A DNA stretch of 64,000 nt from Proteocatella sphenisci DSM 23131 (GTDB lineage: Bacteria > Bacillota > Clostridia > Peptostreptococcales > Filifactoraceae), in the NCBI RefSeq assembly GCF_000423525.1, contig NZ_AUID01000001.1, forward strand, positions 62,001-126,000, given 5' to 3'. The notes beneath the pieces are model-generated. The model made no database searches and was not told the DNA's origin. It saw only the letters and a program-made list of their open reading frames with translations. The position numbers were made by a program, and so were the translations under genes. This document shows, piece by piece, positions 24,381 through 33,566 of the stretch. Positions within the stretch are counted from its first letter, which is position 1; each line of letters begins with the position of its first letter.

Positions 24381-25127
24381 TTAGAAACCTCCTAAAATTT
24401 TACTTTTATAAATTTCATTTATCTCATCTGTATATGTTCCATCAAGGTTATAAACGTGAAGAGGAGCTAACATTTTCACACCTTTATTCCCAGATTTTAC
24501 ATATTTTATCAATATCAGATTGGGAGCTTTTTTTATGTCCGGGTATACAAATTTAATTTCTTTTGGTTCAAGCTTGTATTTTCTTCCTGTTTCTATCAAA
24601 TCAACAAGCCTGTCTGGCCTGTGAATCATAAATAAAGGCTTATTGGGCTTAAGAAGATAAGCTGCAGTTTCTAATATATCATTGAGATTACATTTCACTT
24701 CATGTCTTGATATCATTTTTTTGATGTTTTCTGATTTTATTGTATCAGTCTTAAAATAAGGAGGGTTTGATACGACAAAATCCATTGATGAATTTTCAAA
24801 ATACTTTTTCTTATTTTTTATATCATCATTTATTATTTCAATCCTGGATTCGAGCTCGTTCATGATTACAGATCGCTTCGCCATTTCGTACACTTCTTCT
24901 TGAATCTCTACTCCATAAATTTTTGAAGCTTGTGACTTTGCTGCAAGAATTATAGGTATAATTCCAGTGCCAGTACCAAGGTCTACTCCACAATCGCCTC
25001 TTTTTATTTTACAGAAATTTGCAATAAGGACTGCATCTATACCAAATTTAAAACCCTCATTAGATTGAATAATCTTAAGTCCATTAAGTTGAAGATCTTC
25101 TATAGTCTCATTAGTTTTCAAGTTCAC
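24381..25127 (-). CDS. tRNA1(Val) A37 N6-methyltransferase family protein
   Basis: This SAM-dependent N6-adenine methyltransferase is of the TrmN6/YfiC type (Bacillus YabB). Motif I is VDLGTGTGIIPIILA, motif II holds IYGVEIQEEVYEMAKRS, and the catalytic NPPY is in FVVSNPPYFKTD. The C-terminal RPDRLVDLIETGRKYKLEPKEIKFVYP segment matches the family. At 248 residues it has the expected size. Translation begins at GTG (25127) with GAGG 6 nt upstream; no better ATG lies nearby. It is embedded between ricT and rsmI. The exact tRNA target in Firmicutes is not established by sequence. Confidence 0.9.
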   Translation of the reverse strand: MNLKTNETIEDLQLNGLKIIQSNEGFKFGIDAVLIANFCKIKRGDCGVDLGTGTGIIPIILAAKSQASKIYGVEIQEEVYEMAKRSVIMNELESRIEIINDDIKNKKKYFENSSMDFVVSNPPYFKTDTIKSENIKKMISRHEVKCNLNDILETAAYLLKPNKPLFMIHRPDRLVDLIETGRKYKLEPKEIKFVYPDIKKAPNLILIKYVKSGNKGVKMLAPLHVYNLDGTYTDEINEIYKSKILGGF

Positions 25128-25128
25128 A

Positions 25129-26013
25129 TTAAACCTCTAGTAATACTTTCAATTCTTTTTCAAGTTCTCTGTCAATTTTATCATTGGCTCTTCTTGCATA
25201 TTTTAAAACAGTAATATCTTTAAGTTTATATCTTTTTATTTCTACGGTGTCATTATTTTTATCAATCTGAACTTTAAGCTCTTCTGTAATGACATATACA
25301 TCCAAAACTTTTCCGTCTCCGTCAGCCGTCTTTACCCTGCTTCCAGGGGCCGGCATTACTGATATCATCTCTTCGTACATTTCATGTTCGTATTTCAGGC
25401 AGCAGAATAATCTACCACAAATCCCTGAAATTTTAGTTGGATTGAGTGAAAGATTCTGATCTTTTGCCATTTTAATTGACACTGACTGAAAATCTCCCAG
25501 CCATGTTGAACAGCACAGCGGCCTTCCACAACATCCAAGGCCTCCAAGATTTTTCGCTTCATCTCTGACCCCAATTTGTCTTAATTCTATTCTTGTCCTA
25601 AATATTGCAGCCAAGTCTTTTACAAGTTCTCTGAAATCGATTCTTCCCTCTGCAGTAAAATAAAAAATAAGTTTATTTCTATCCAAAGTATATTCAGTAC
25701 CCATAATAACCATATCCAGATCATGGTCTATAGACTTTTTTTGAAAAACTTTTCCTGCTTCGGTTGCCATCACTTTGTTTTCTTCGTAATGTTTTATGTC
25801 TTCCTCGTCCGCTGATCTTAAAACAGGCTTTAGCGGTGCAATTATCTCTGATTCTTCTATTTCTCTGTTTGCTATTGCAATATTTCCTAATTCTAAACCT
25901 CTTGCAGTTTCAACTATTATCTGATCTCCTGAATTATAGATACATCCATTTGGAGAAAAATAATAAATTTTACCTGCCTTTTTAAATCTGACTCCTACTA
26001 TTTCAACTTTCAT
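25129..26013 (-). CDS. ricT: PSP1 domain protein RicT/YaaT
   Basis: RicT is part of the RicAFT complex, which in Bacillus carries Fe-S clusters, promotes RNase Y-dependent mRNA maturation and affects sporulation, competence and biofilm phosphorelays. The N-terminal stretch MKVEIVGVRFKKAGKIYYF starts a PSP1 domain. The Cys-rich motifs GGLGCCGRPLCCSTWL and SGICGRLFCCLKYEH supply the cluster ligands. About 295 residues. The open frame extends 30 codons upstream, but those residues overlap holB in another frame. The ATG at 26013 has TGGAGG upstream and makes an ATGA overlap with the holB stop, so it is the true start. Confidence 0.95.
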   Translation of the reverse strand: MKVEIVGVRFKKAGKIYYFSPNGCIYNSGDQIIVETARGLELGNIAIANREIEESEIIAPLKPVLRSADEEDIKHYEENKVMATEAGKVFQKKSIDHDLDMVIMGTEYTLDRNKLIFYFTAEGRIDFRELVKDLAAIFRTRIELRQIGVRDEAKNLGGLGCCGRPLCCSTWLGDFQSVSIKMAKDQNLSLNPTKISGICGRLFCCLKYEHEMYEEMISVMPAPGSRVKTADGDGKVLDVYVITEELKVQIDKNNDTVEIKRYKLKDITVLKYARRANDKIDRELEKELKVLLEV

Positions 26014-26717
26014 TTTTCCTCCAAAATCCTGTACAACAACATGTCCATACATAAATTTTTGTTGCAGTTGGCATTTATGAATGTGTGACATTCCTGAGCC
26101 CACATTATTTTATGCATTATTCCTGTTGCGTACTTGTCGCTTAACAAAGAATCTTTCAACAAATCTTTCATAGAAGTTATAGCATTTTTAAGCAAATCAA
26201 GTATTTCTTCTTTTTCATACTTACTTTCAATTATGTTAAAAATTTCTTTCTCGCAGATACCATGCGTTGCATCTCCGTAAAGCGATTTTTCTTCATTTAC
26301 AGTAGCTACATCAGTACTATTTAAATATACATAATATGCACGCGATTTTATAGTATCAAGTATATTTACTGTATTATTACATATAGCAAAAACTCTGGTA
26401 TCTGCAGGTAATTCTTCAATGCTCTTTAATAAAGCATTTTGAGCAAGCTCCCCTATCCGATCAAAATTTTTGAATATGATAAATTTAGTATTTCCATACG
26501 GTTTAAGACCTATTTCAAATATGATCCGTTTTATATCTGCAATCTGCAATTCAGAAGATTCGTAAATACGAACATCCATGTTATTGCAAAAATCTGGAAT
26601 ACCATAATTTTCAGACAGCACTGACACCAGGCTTTCAAATACACTTCCATTGTTTTCTATCAAAAAAAATGCAGAGTTAGAATTTAGCATGCTATCTATA
26701 TTGTTTTTATATCCCAT
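26010..26717 (-). CDS. holB: DNA polymerase III delta' subunit (degenerate AAA+)
   Basis: Delta' is a clamp-loader subunit placing the sliding clamp at primer ends. The protein is short (235 residues) and has no Walker A. Features retained are DIKRIIFEIGLKPYGNTKFIIFKNFDRIG (the Walker-B-like region), AQNALLKSIEELPADTRVFAICN (the LLKxLEEP sensor helix) and ILDTIKSRAYYVYL (the SRC-like arginine motif). The usual zinc-binding Cys set is absent. Its place between tmk and ricT is the conserved holB location. An in-frame TTG at 26732 exists, but AAGGTG before the ATG at 26717 supports the latter. It overlaps tmk by 11 nt. Confidence 0.82.
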   Translation of the reverse strand: MGYKNNIDSMLNSNSAFFLIENNGSVFESLVSVLSENYGIPDFCNNMDVRIYESSELQIADIKRIIFEIGLKPYGNTKFIIFKNFDRIGELAQNALLKSIEELPADTRVFAICNNTVNILDTIKSRAYYVYLNSTDVATVNEEKSLYGDATHGICEKEIFNIIESKYEKEEILDLLKNAITSMKDLLKDSLLSDKYATGIMHKIMWAQECHTFINANCNKNLCMDMLLYRILEEK

Positions 26718-27384
26718 ACATGACACCTTCAATGGTCTTGATTATTTCAGAATTTATTTCTTCAGGTCTTTTGATATGGCCTTTTTCATTTACGCATGTA
26801 ATTCTGTTCCATAAGAGCTTATTGCAAATGTCAACAGCATTTTCATATGATTTTCTAAGATAATCTTCATTTGATTCATGTATATCTTTGATCTTTTCTC
26901 CGGTAATTTTATTGTCTCTGTTTTTCATCAATTCAATTGATTTTTCATAGGGCATATCCAAAAAAATTGTTATATCTGGCTGGGGCACAGAAAAAATCCT
27001 ATATTCCATGTCCTCTATCCAGTCAATATATTCCAGACGTTCATTATAATCTTCAATTTTTGATGCCTGATTTATAATATTAGAGGACGTATATCTGTCA
27101 CTTATTATAATATAACCTTCATCATAATATTTTTTCCAAGAAGTCCTAAATGATGCAAATCTGTCGCAGGCAAAAAATATAGAAGCTACCTCAGCGCTTA
27201 CATCTCCTGGATTTTTTCCAAAATCACCATTCAAGTACATTTTCACCAGTGCTGATGAATCGCTGTCGTAATCTGGAAAGGATATTTGTCTGGTTTTTAA
27301 TCCTTTTTTCTCAAAATACTCATAAGTCATCTTAGTTTGAGTTTGTTTCCCAGAAGAATCTGTGCCCTCTATACTTATTAACAT
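26707..27384 (-). CDS. tmk: thymidylate kinase
   Basis: This enzyme phosphorylates dTMP to dTDP. The P-loop is at residues 6-14 (EGTDSSGKQT). The DR(Y/H/F) motif appears as SDRYTSSNIINQA, and PDITIFLDMPYE is the conserved core strand. It is 225 residues, close to normal. The loop after the P-loop reads KQTQ rather than the common KTTQ, as in the TMPK branch found in many Clostridia. The start follows AAAGGA. It lies downstream of glyS and upstream of holB; tmk-holB adjacency is widely conserved. Confidence 0.9.
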   Translation of the reverse strand: MLISIEGTDSSGKQTQTKMTYEYFEKKGLKTRQISFPDYDSDSSALVKMYLNGDFGKNPGDVSAEVASIFFACDRFASFRTSWKKYYDEGYIIISDRYTSSNIINQASKIEDYNERLEYIDWIEDMEYRIFSVPQPDITIFLDMPYEKSIELMKNRDNKITGEKIKDIHESNEDYLRKSYENAVDICNKLLWNRITCVNEKGHIKRPEEINSEIIKTIEGVMYGI

Positions 27385-27404
27385 TTTATTAATCCTTTAT
27401 AATA

Positions 27405-29459
27405 TTATTTGTAGTTTATTTTCGAAACATCAATTATATTTTCAATCATTTCATTTGCAAGATTCAGCAGATTGAGTCTATTGTTTCTTACATCCATATC
27501 CTCATCCATAATCATTACAGCATCAAACATGGAATTTATATATGGAGTCAACGCTTCATAAAATTTAATTGCTGTTATATAGTTTCTGCTGTTTAGAGCA
27601 GAATTGATTTCCACTTTAATATCATTACATTTTTCATACAATTCCGATTCAGATTCATTTACAAATAAATCTGCATTTACCCCGGTATATTCTTGAGATT
27701 TAAGAATGTTCTGTACTCTAATTATTGTACTGATAGATTCAGACCGGTCTTCTTTAAGCCATAGTTCAACGTCTCTGGCAATCTTGATAAGTTCATGTAA
27801 AGATATGTTTTCATTGTCTATTACTGAATTTATTACATCATATTTTATACCCATATCGAGCATAAGGTTGTTTAATCTTTGTTTGAAAAACTCAGCCATT
27901 TCGGTCATAGTCTTGCTCTTGTCTAAAGTTTCAAACTGGGATAATGATATTTCAAAAACATCTCTAAGCCTTATATCAAAATCATTGTTCATGAGTATAT
28001 GGATGATTCCAATAGCTTGTCTTCTCAGCGCGTAAGGGTCCTGAGATCCTGTAGGCTGTATTCCTATCGAAAAGAAACCTGCTATAGAATCCATTTTATC
28101 TGCTATAGACAGCAAAGTTCCTTCTTTTGTCTGAGGCAATGAATCATTGGCATTTCTTGGCAGATAATGCTCATATATAGCTTCACTGACAATAGGATTT
28201 TCTTTATCCAGTATTGAATAATATCTTCCCATGATCCCCTGCAATTCCGGAAATTCAAATACCATTGCAGTAGTAAGGTCCGCCTTAGAAAGTAATGCTG
28301 CCCTGCTTATGTGTGTTTTATCGATTTTCAATACTTCTGCTAACATCAGTGCCGATTTTGCAATTCTGTCTACCTTGTTTCTCATAGTTCCAAGTTTTTT
28401 TTGAAATACTATGGTATCAAGACCTGAAACAAAGCTCTCCAGTGTCTTTTTAGTGTCTTCTTCATAGAAAAATTTTGCATCCATCAATCTGGCAACCAAA
28501 ACTCTCTCATTACCTTTTCTTACATTTTCGATCATGTAATCGTTACCATTTCTTACCGTAATGAAGTAGTTCATCAATTTTCCAGACTTATCTCTGACTG
28601 GAAAATATCTTTGATGAGACTCCATAGGAGTTATTATAACTTCCTCTGGGAGTTCTAAATACTCCTTTGCATAACTACCATAAAATGCAGTAGGATATTC
28701 AACTATAAAATTTACTTCTTCAAGAATTTTTTCATCTATGACCGCCACTCCATTTAAAGTTTTCGCGACAGCTTTTACCTGTTCAAGTATCATCTGTCTT
28801 CTTTCGTCCTGATCTAAAATTACAAAATTATCTCTTAATTTTTGTTTGTAATCCTCAAAATCAGTTATCACAAAATCTTCATTGCATAAGAATCTATGTC
28901 CCTTAGTTATATTAGTCGTTTTTATTCCCTCAATATCAAAAGATTGATGTTTTCCATAATAAACACACATAAACCATCTTATAGGTCTGATGAATTTTAG
29001 ATTTTTACCGCCCCATCTCATAGGCTTTGGAAAGTTAACTCCTCTGACTACATTTTCAAGAATTTCTTTGACAAATAGTATAGTCTCTTTTCCGGGTTTT
29101 TCGACATTAAGAAATATATACTCATCATCTCCTACTTTTCTCAATTCCACATTTTCAATGCTTCCTTTTTTCCCTTTTACAAATCCGGTTAATGCCTTGG
29201 TTGGATTGCCTTCAGTGTCATACGCTATCTTTTTTGCCGGTCCCTTGTATTCTTCTTTTAAGTCTCTCTGCTTTTCATCAATGTTTTTTACAAGTATTGC
29301 AAATCGTCTTGGAGTTGCCTTTATTTCTATTTCATCAAACTGAACATTAAGATCATTAAGATTTTTTGAAAGTATATCTTTCATTTCTTTAAGTGCATTA
29401 TTGATATACCTTGCCGGTATTTCTTCTGTTCCTATCTCATAAAATAAATCTCTATTCAT
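27405..29459 (-). CDS. glyS: glycyl-tRNA synthetase beta subunit
   Basis: This is the large subunit of the bacterial alpha2beta2 glycyl-tRNA synthetase. It opens [15 protein letters not shown], then [74 protein letters not shown] and [21 protein letters not shown]-terminal DALR-like anticodon-binding region is present. About 684 residues is the normal size. Two in-frame ATGs lie 6 nt apart; GGAG spacing favours 29459. It overlaps the end of glyQ, so the two are translationally coupled. Confidence 0.97.
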   Translation of the reverse strand: MNRDLFYEIGTEEIPARYINNALKEMKDILSKNLNDLNVQFDEIEIKATPRRFAILVKNIDEKQRDLKEEYKGPAKKIAYDTEGNPTKALTGFVKGKKGSIENVELRKVGDDEYIFLNVEKPGKETILFVKEILENVVRGVNFPKPMRWGGKNLKFIRPIRWFMCVYYGKHQSFDIEGIKTTNITKGHRFLCNEDFVITDFEDYKQKLRDNFVILDQDERRQMILEQVKAVAKTLNGVAVIDEKILEEVNFIVEYPTAFYGSYAKEYLELPEEVIITPMESHQRYFPVRDKSGKLMNYFITVRNGNDYMIENVRKGNERVLVARLMDAKFFYEEDTKKTLESFVSGLDTIVFQKKLGTMRNKVDRIAKSALMLAEVLKIDKTHISRAALLSKADLTTAMVFEFPELQGIMGRYYSILDKENPIVSEAIYEHYLPRNANDSLPQTKEGTLLSIADKMDSIAGFFSIGIQPTGSQDPYALRRQAIGIIHILMNNDFDIRLRDVFEISLSQFETLDKSKTMTEMAEFFKQRLNNLMLDMGIKYDVINSVIDNENISLHELIKIARDVELWLKEDRSESISTIIRVQNILKSQEYTGVNADLFVNESESELYEKCNDIKVEINSALNSRNYITAIKFYEALTPYINSMFDAVMIMDEDMDVRNNRLNLLNLANEMIENIIDVSKINYK

Positions 29460-30336
29460 GTCCATTACTCCTTTTCAAAAGAGGATGTCCCATTTCTGCT
29501 CTCTGTTCAACATAGGTGCTGGCTATTTTTTTCGCCATGTTCCTTACTTTCGCGATGTATTCTGCCCTCTGGCTTACACCTATTGCTCCTCTTGCATCAA
29601 GCAAATTAAAAGTGTGTGAACATTTTAACACATAGTCATACGCAGGCATTACAAGGCCTTTTTCAATAAGTTTGAGTGCTTCGCCTTCAAAAACTACAAA
29701 CTGGTTGAAGAGCATTTCTTTGTCCGACTCATCAAAACTGTATACAGAGTGCTCGTATTCAGCTTTTCTGAAAACATCCCCATACTTAATATCATCTGTA
29801 TAATCAAGATCGTATACGTCATTTTTATTTTGTATATACAAAGCAAGCCTCTCCAGACCATAGGCCAATTCGGCTGACTCAAGTTCACAATCAATAGCGC
29901 CTACTTGTTGAAAATAGGTATATTGAGTTATTTCCATTCCATCAAGCCAAACCTCCCATCCAAGCCCCCAGGCTCCAAAAGTTGGGTTTTCCCAGTTATC
30001 TTCTACAAATCTAATGTCATGTTCCAAGGGGTCAATCCCTATTGCTCTGAGCGAATTTAAATATAAGTCCTGGACATTGTCAGGTGAAGGTTTTAGTATA
30101 ACTTGTAATTGATGATGCTGATAAAGTCTGTTTGGATTTTCTCCATACCTTGCATCAGCAGGTCTTCTTGATGGTTCAACATAACATACCTTCCAGGGTT
30201 CTGGTCCAAGCGATCTTAAAAAAGTCTGTGGATTAAGTGTTCCCGCGCCTTTTTCGCTATCGTATGCCTGCATAAGTATACAGCCTTGTCCTGACCAGTA
30301 TTCCTGTAATTTTAATATCATATTCTGGAAATTCAT
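29452..30336 (-). CDS. glyQ: glycyl-tRNA synthetase alpha subunit
   Basis: This is the catalytic class II subunit pairing with GlyS. It opens [18 protein letters not shown], with [81 protein letters not shown], and [12 protein letters not shown]. About 294 residues. An open frame continues to 30423, but those 29 codons overlap rsfS in another frame; the ATG at 30336 with GGGAGG is the real start. No T-box leader precedes it, because the gene directly follows rsfS within the same run. Confidence 0.97.
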   Translation of the reverse strand: MNFQNMILKLQEYWSGQGCILMQAYDSEKGAGTLNPQTFLRSLGPEPWKVCYVEPSRRPADARYGENPNRLYQHHQLQVILKPSPDNVQDLYLNSLRAIGIDPLEHDIRFVEDNWENPTFGAWGLGWEVWLDGMEITQYTYFQQVGAIDCELESAELAYGLERLALYIQNKNDVYDLDYTDDIKYGDVFRKAEYEHSVYSFDESDKEMLFNQFVVFEGEALKLIEKGLVMPAYDYVLKCSHTFNLLDARGAIGVSQRAEYIAKVRNMAKKIASTYVEQRAEMGHPLLKRSNGHE

Positions 30337-30380
30337 ATGTGCCTCCCTGTGTAATTGCTTGGACGATAATGCTAAAGTTC

Positions 30381-30725
30381 TTATTTTATAAATTCTGAAG
30401 TAATGTCTGCGGCATCCTTCCATATTTTTTCAATGTTATAAAAGCCTCTTTCTTCGTCTTTAAAAACGTGAACTATAACATCTCCATAATCCAAAAGTAT
30501 CCATCTTGAAGTTCCAAACCCTTCTTTAACACGAGGCTCAGTTCCATTTTTAGCAAGTTCATCTTCAATCGCATCTGCTATCGATTTTACTTTTCTTTCA
30601 TTATCTGCACTCGCAATAACAAAATAATCTGCAATTGAAGTCAATTCTGATACATCCAGAATCTTTATATCGTCAGCTTGTTTCTCATCCATTTGTGTAT
30701 AAATAGTATTTAACATATCTCTCAT
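30381..30725 (-). CDS. rsfS: ribosomal silencing factor RsfS
   Basis: RsfS (RsfA/Iojap) binds ribosomal protein uL14 and blocks subunit joining during starvation. At 114 residues it shows [34 protein letters not shown], then [24 protein letters not shown] and [14 protein letters not shown], all hallmarks of the family. The start overlaps the LCP gene stop (TAATG). It follows nadD-yqeK-LCP, the same order as in many Clostridia. Confidence 0.95.
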   Translation of the reverse strand: MRDMLNTIYTQMDEKQADDIKILDVSELTSIADYFVIASADNERKVKSIADAIEDELAKNGTEPRVKEGFGTSRWILLDYGDVIVHVFKDEERGFYNIEKIWKDAADITSEFIK

Positions 30726-32041
30726 TAGCTAAAATCCTTTCCTAATACAATAACAATGTCTGGTTCACTTGAAACTATATTTTTAGTCCCTTCTTGAACT
30801 TTCCCTGTTCTTAAAATGCCTTTTATCTTATTGGCAAAAATTAAATCATCTTTATAATAAATAATTGTATTCTCTACATTAAAATCATTTGCATTACCAG
30901 TCGCAGTGACTGTTATATCTTCTATTTTCAAAAGATCTGATGCTCTTCTTGCTATCCCACTTACACCATTCCCATTCATAACCTGAATCTTATAATTTTT
31001 TGTGTCTTTTGGGGGTGCTACTTTTTTAGTAGAAACCTCGGTTGTGTTTTTTATTCCTGTTTGATTTCCTGGAGTCTGATTTGAGTCTTCAACAATTTCA
31101 GCTTCTGGGACTGGGTAGTCACCTGATAGCAGATACGTCATATCTGCAGCCATTTCTTCTTCATTTACAGAATAGTAGGAAATTCCTCCTATCATACTTG
31201 GCTCACCAGGTATTGTTTTTTTCTCTATCCTGTTTACATCTACAGTCAGTGCCTGCTTTGCAACCACCAACATGTTCTTCATAGTCATATCTGTTTCAAC
31301 ATATTTTGACATTGTATCTAAATATTTTGGGATATTAATTATAGAAGATGGAGATTTGACTTTTTTAAACAGAGCATCTAAAAACATTTGCTGCGCCTTT
31401 ATTCTTCCAAGATCTTGATTTGCATAACCTTTTCTAAATCTTAAGAACCCCATTGCCTGTTCTCCATTTAATGTCTGAATTCCTTTTTTAAGATTTATAT
31501 TAAGAGGTGGCTTGGCTACAGAATCCACATATCTCATGTCTACGGGGACATCAACTTCTATTCCTCCCAGATCATCTACTGTTTTAAACAGTGCTCTATA
31601 GTCAACTTTAACATAATGATGTATAGGTATATCCAGGAAGTTTTTTATTGTAGAAAGCGCAAGTTCAGTCCCTCCATAGGAGTGTGCATGGTTTACCTTA
31701 TCAAAGCCTCCCCCATTAGCGATTTCAACTCTAGTATCTCTTGGAACAGAAAGTAAAAATCCAGTTTTAGTTATAGGGTCAATACTCAAAACCATTATCG
31801 TATCTGTTCTGGTTCCAATACCGGCGCCATCATTTTCTAAAGTATCTACTCCTAATAAGAGTATATTTACTCTTTCCTTATAAGTGCTTATATCTAAATC
31901 TTCAAATTCATCCGTTACGTTAGTTTCATTACTTTCGGTTGCTTCATTAACATCATTCTTAAAGTAAAAATACATTGCGGTACTTATTACCATAGAAAAA
32001 ACTACAAATAAAATTAAAAATATCTTCAAAAAACTCTTCAT
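30725..32041 (-). CDS. LytR-CpsA-Psr (LCP) family cell-wall polymer transferase
   Basis: LCP proteins attach anionic polymers such as teichoic acids or capsule to peptidoglycan outside the membrane. One N-terminal transmembrane helix (about residues 5-27) is followed by an acidic linker. The LCP domain has VNILLLGVDTLEND, RTDTIMVLSIDPITKTGFLLSVPRDTRVEI, INHAH-like VNHAHSYGG, and FLRFRKGYANQDLGRIKAQQMFL with the conserved arginines. The C terminus (about residues 350-438) has a LytR_C domain, YKIQVMNGNGVSGIARRASDLL. At 438 residues it is complete. The start behind GAGGTG overlaps the yqeK stop (ATGA). Confidence 0.93.
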   Translation of the reverse strand: MKSFLKIFLILFVVFSMVISTAMYFYFKNDVNEATESNETNVTDEFEDLDISTYKERVNILLLGVDTLENDGAGIGTRTDTIMVLSIDPITKTGFLLSVPRDTRVEIANGGGFDKVNHAHSYGGTELALSTIKNFLDIPIHHYVKVDYRALFKTVDDLGGIEVDVPVDMRYVDSVAKPPLNINLKKGIQTLNGEQAMGFLRFRKGYANQDLGRIKAQQMFLDALFKKVKSPSSIINIPKYLDTMSKYVETDMTMKNMLVVAKQALTVDVNRIEKKTIPGEPSMIGGISYYSVNEEEMAADMTYLLSGDYPVPEAEIVEDSNQTPGNQTGIKNTTEVSTKKVAPPKDTKNYKIQVMNGNGVSGIARRASDLLKIEDITVTATGNANDFNVENTIIYYKDDLIFANKIKGILRTGKVQEGTKNIVSSEPDIVIVLGKDFS

Positions 32042-32631
32042 ATATTCACCTCTTTATTTTTATCTATAAAATAGTTCCTTGCGGTCACAGAGTCAGGGTG
32101 AATCTTATGATCACTATTAAGTAGATGGGTTATAGTATGTTTATAAATCATCAAAATCGCCTTATTTATATCATGAAAAGCCAAATCTCTTACTGCCTCA
32201 ACTCCAGGATACTTTCTACCCGGTTCAATTGAGTCAGCCACAAATATTATTTTTTCAATCATTGACATATAAGCTCTGCCAGTCGTATGAAAGGATATAG
32301 CGTTTAATATGTCTTCATCGTATATTCCATATTCTTTTTTAGCTATTTCTGCTGCCAGTTTTGAATGCGATAATTGAATAGAGTCTTTTTCAAGTATATC
32401 CAATTTTACACAATACTCCAATATAGTTTGTTGTACTTGGTCTTTCGTGAACTGTTTGGCATAGTCATGAAATATTGCTGCAATCCTGCATTTTTGAACA
32501 TCTTCGCCATATATATCTGCAAGCTTTGAAGATGTGTTCACTACCCCAATGACATGTTGATACCTCTTTGAAGTCATTATTGATTTAATTTTCCTGTCTA
32601 CTTCTTTGTATATATCCTTATAATCCTTCAT
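32038..32631 (-). CDS. yqeK: YqeK-family HD hydrolase (symmetrical Ap4A hydrolase)
   Basis: YqeK-type HD proteins cleave diadenosine tetraphosphate to two ADP using di-iron. The HD core is seen at RYQHVIGVVNTSSKLA, RIAAIFHDYAKQF, QLSHSKLAAEIAKKEYG, and AISFHTTGRAYMSMIEKIIFVADSIEPGRKYPGV. Length of 197 residues is typical. It lies directly after nadD, overlapping by 14 nt, the conserved nadD-yqeK arrangement. The catalytic activity is known for Firmicute homologues and inferred here. Confidence 0.93.
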   Translation of the reverse strand: MKDYKDIYKEVDRKIKSIMTSKRYQHVIGVVNTSSKLADIYGEDVQKCRIAAIFHDYAKQFTKDQVQQTILEYCVKLDILEKDSIQLSHSKLAAEIAKKEYGIYDEDILNAISFHTTGRAYMSMIEKIIFVADSIEPGRKYPGVEAVRDLAFHDINKAILMIYKHTITHLLNSDHKIHPDSVTARNYFIDKNKEVNI

Positions 32632-33244
32632 TTTTTTCCTTATATAAATTATTGGTTTTTATATACTTTATTATTTTATTATTTAAACCGTTTATTTCTC
32701 CAAAATCTCCGTTTATCTTGTCTCTTATTTCACTTGAAGAAACATTGTCCGTAAAAGCCCCAATATAATGTATTTTTGTACTATGTTTTTTTTCAAGATA
32801 ATCTATTTTTTTAAATAGTTCTTCAGTTGTAGATACTTCAGGGCGCTCAAATACTATGAGTTCACAAAGCTTTAGTATCTCATTGGGATTGTTCCAACTT
32901 TCTACTTGAAATACACAGTCTGAACCAACTATAAAATATAATTTATCACCCGGATATATTAACTTTAAAGCTCTTAACGTATCCACAGTATATGACTTTT
33001 TATTGTTTATCTTGTTTTCTATGTTTGAAACAGAAAAACCTTCTATTCCGTCTATTGCCAGCTCCACCATGCTAAACCTGTGATGAAATGATTCTATCTC
33101 TGGGCCCGACTTATGCGGAGGATTTGCAGAAGGAATAAAGATAACTTGATTAAGTTTCAATAATTCCTTAGATTTGTCTGCCATCTTTATATGCATAGAA
33201 TGAATAGGATTAAATGTACCTCCAAGTATACCTATTTTTTTCAA
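32618..33244 (-). CDS. nadD: nicotinate-nucleotide adenylyltransferase
   Basis: NadD adenylates nicotinic acid mononucleotide in NAD synthesis. The nucleotidyltransferase motif GILGGTFNPIHSMHI carries the T/HxxH site (here HSMH instead of the frequent HxGH). FIPSANPPHKSG, YTVDTLRAL, YFIVGSDCVFQVESW, and VSSSEIRDKI follow. It has 208 residues. The start codon is TTG with GGAGGG 8 nt upstream; no ATG is available before the conserved N terminus. It lies between yhbY and yqeK in the conserved obg-yhbY-nadD-yqeK-rsfS cluster. Confidence 0.95.
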   Translation of the reverse strand: MKKIGILGGTFNPIHSMHIKMADKSKELLKLNQVIFIPSANPPHKSGPEIESFHHRFSMVELAIDGIEGFSVSNIENKINNKKSYTVDTLRALKLIYPGDKLYFIVGSDCVFQVESWNNPNEILKLCELIVFERPEVSTTEELFKKIDYLEKKHSTKIHYIGAFTDNVSSSEIRDKINGDFGEINGLNNKIIKYIKTNNLYKEKNEGL

Positions 33245-33260
33245 AGCAATATCCCTCCGA

Positions 33261-33557
33261 TTATTTTCTTGGCAAAATTATCTGAGGATCTCTTCTGAAA
33301 CCTCTATATAAAACTATTTTACTTCCAATACACTGTATGCATTCAGCATTTAATTTATCTGCTAAGACACTTCCAGCTTCTTTACTCGAAAGTCCAGAAT
33401 TGTCAAGAAGCTTGATCTTTATTAATTCTCTTGTTATCATTGTTTCCTCTATAGAATCAATTACACTATCTGTTATCCCTTCTTTTCCTACATGTGTTGT
33501 TGGTTGAATGGTATTTGATAGACCTCTTAAAAACGCTCTTTGTTTGCTTGTAATCAT
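33261..33557 (-). CDS. yhbY: YhbY-family RNA-binding protein (CRM domain)
   Basis: This 98-residue protein opens ITSKQRAFLRGLSNTIQPTTHVGKEGITDSVIDSIEE and contains LIKIKLLDNSG and CIQCIGSKIVLYRG. The GxxG-like loop and layout are those of the CRM/YhbY domain associated with pre-50S ribosomal particles. It sits between obgE and nadD, both linked to ribosome and NAD metabolism in the conserved Firmicute cluster. RNA binding is inferred from the family. Confidence 0.92.
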   Translation of the reverse strand: MITSKQRAFLRGLSNTIQPTTHVGKEGITDSVIDSIEETMITRELIKIKLLDNSGLSSKEAGSVLADKLNAECIQCIGSKIVLYRGFRRDPQIILPRK

Positions 33558-33566
33558 ATATTTCTC

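Noticed and set aside
26014-26103. Extended N terminus of RicT
   Set aside because: It is an out-of-frame shadow of the holB C terminus; the ATG at 26013 has a clear ribosome binding site and overlaps the holB stop.
30337-30423. Extended N terminus of GlyQ
   Set aside because: The extra 29 residues overlap rsfS, are not family-like, and GGGAGG places the start at 30336.
30337-30425. T-box leader upstream of glyQS
   Set aside because: The upstream space is coding (rsfS) and short; no T-box sequence or long leader is present.
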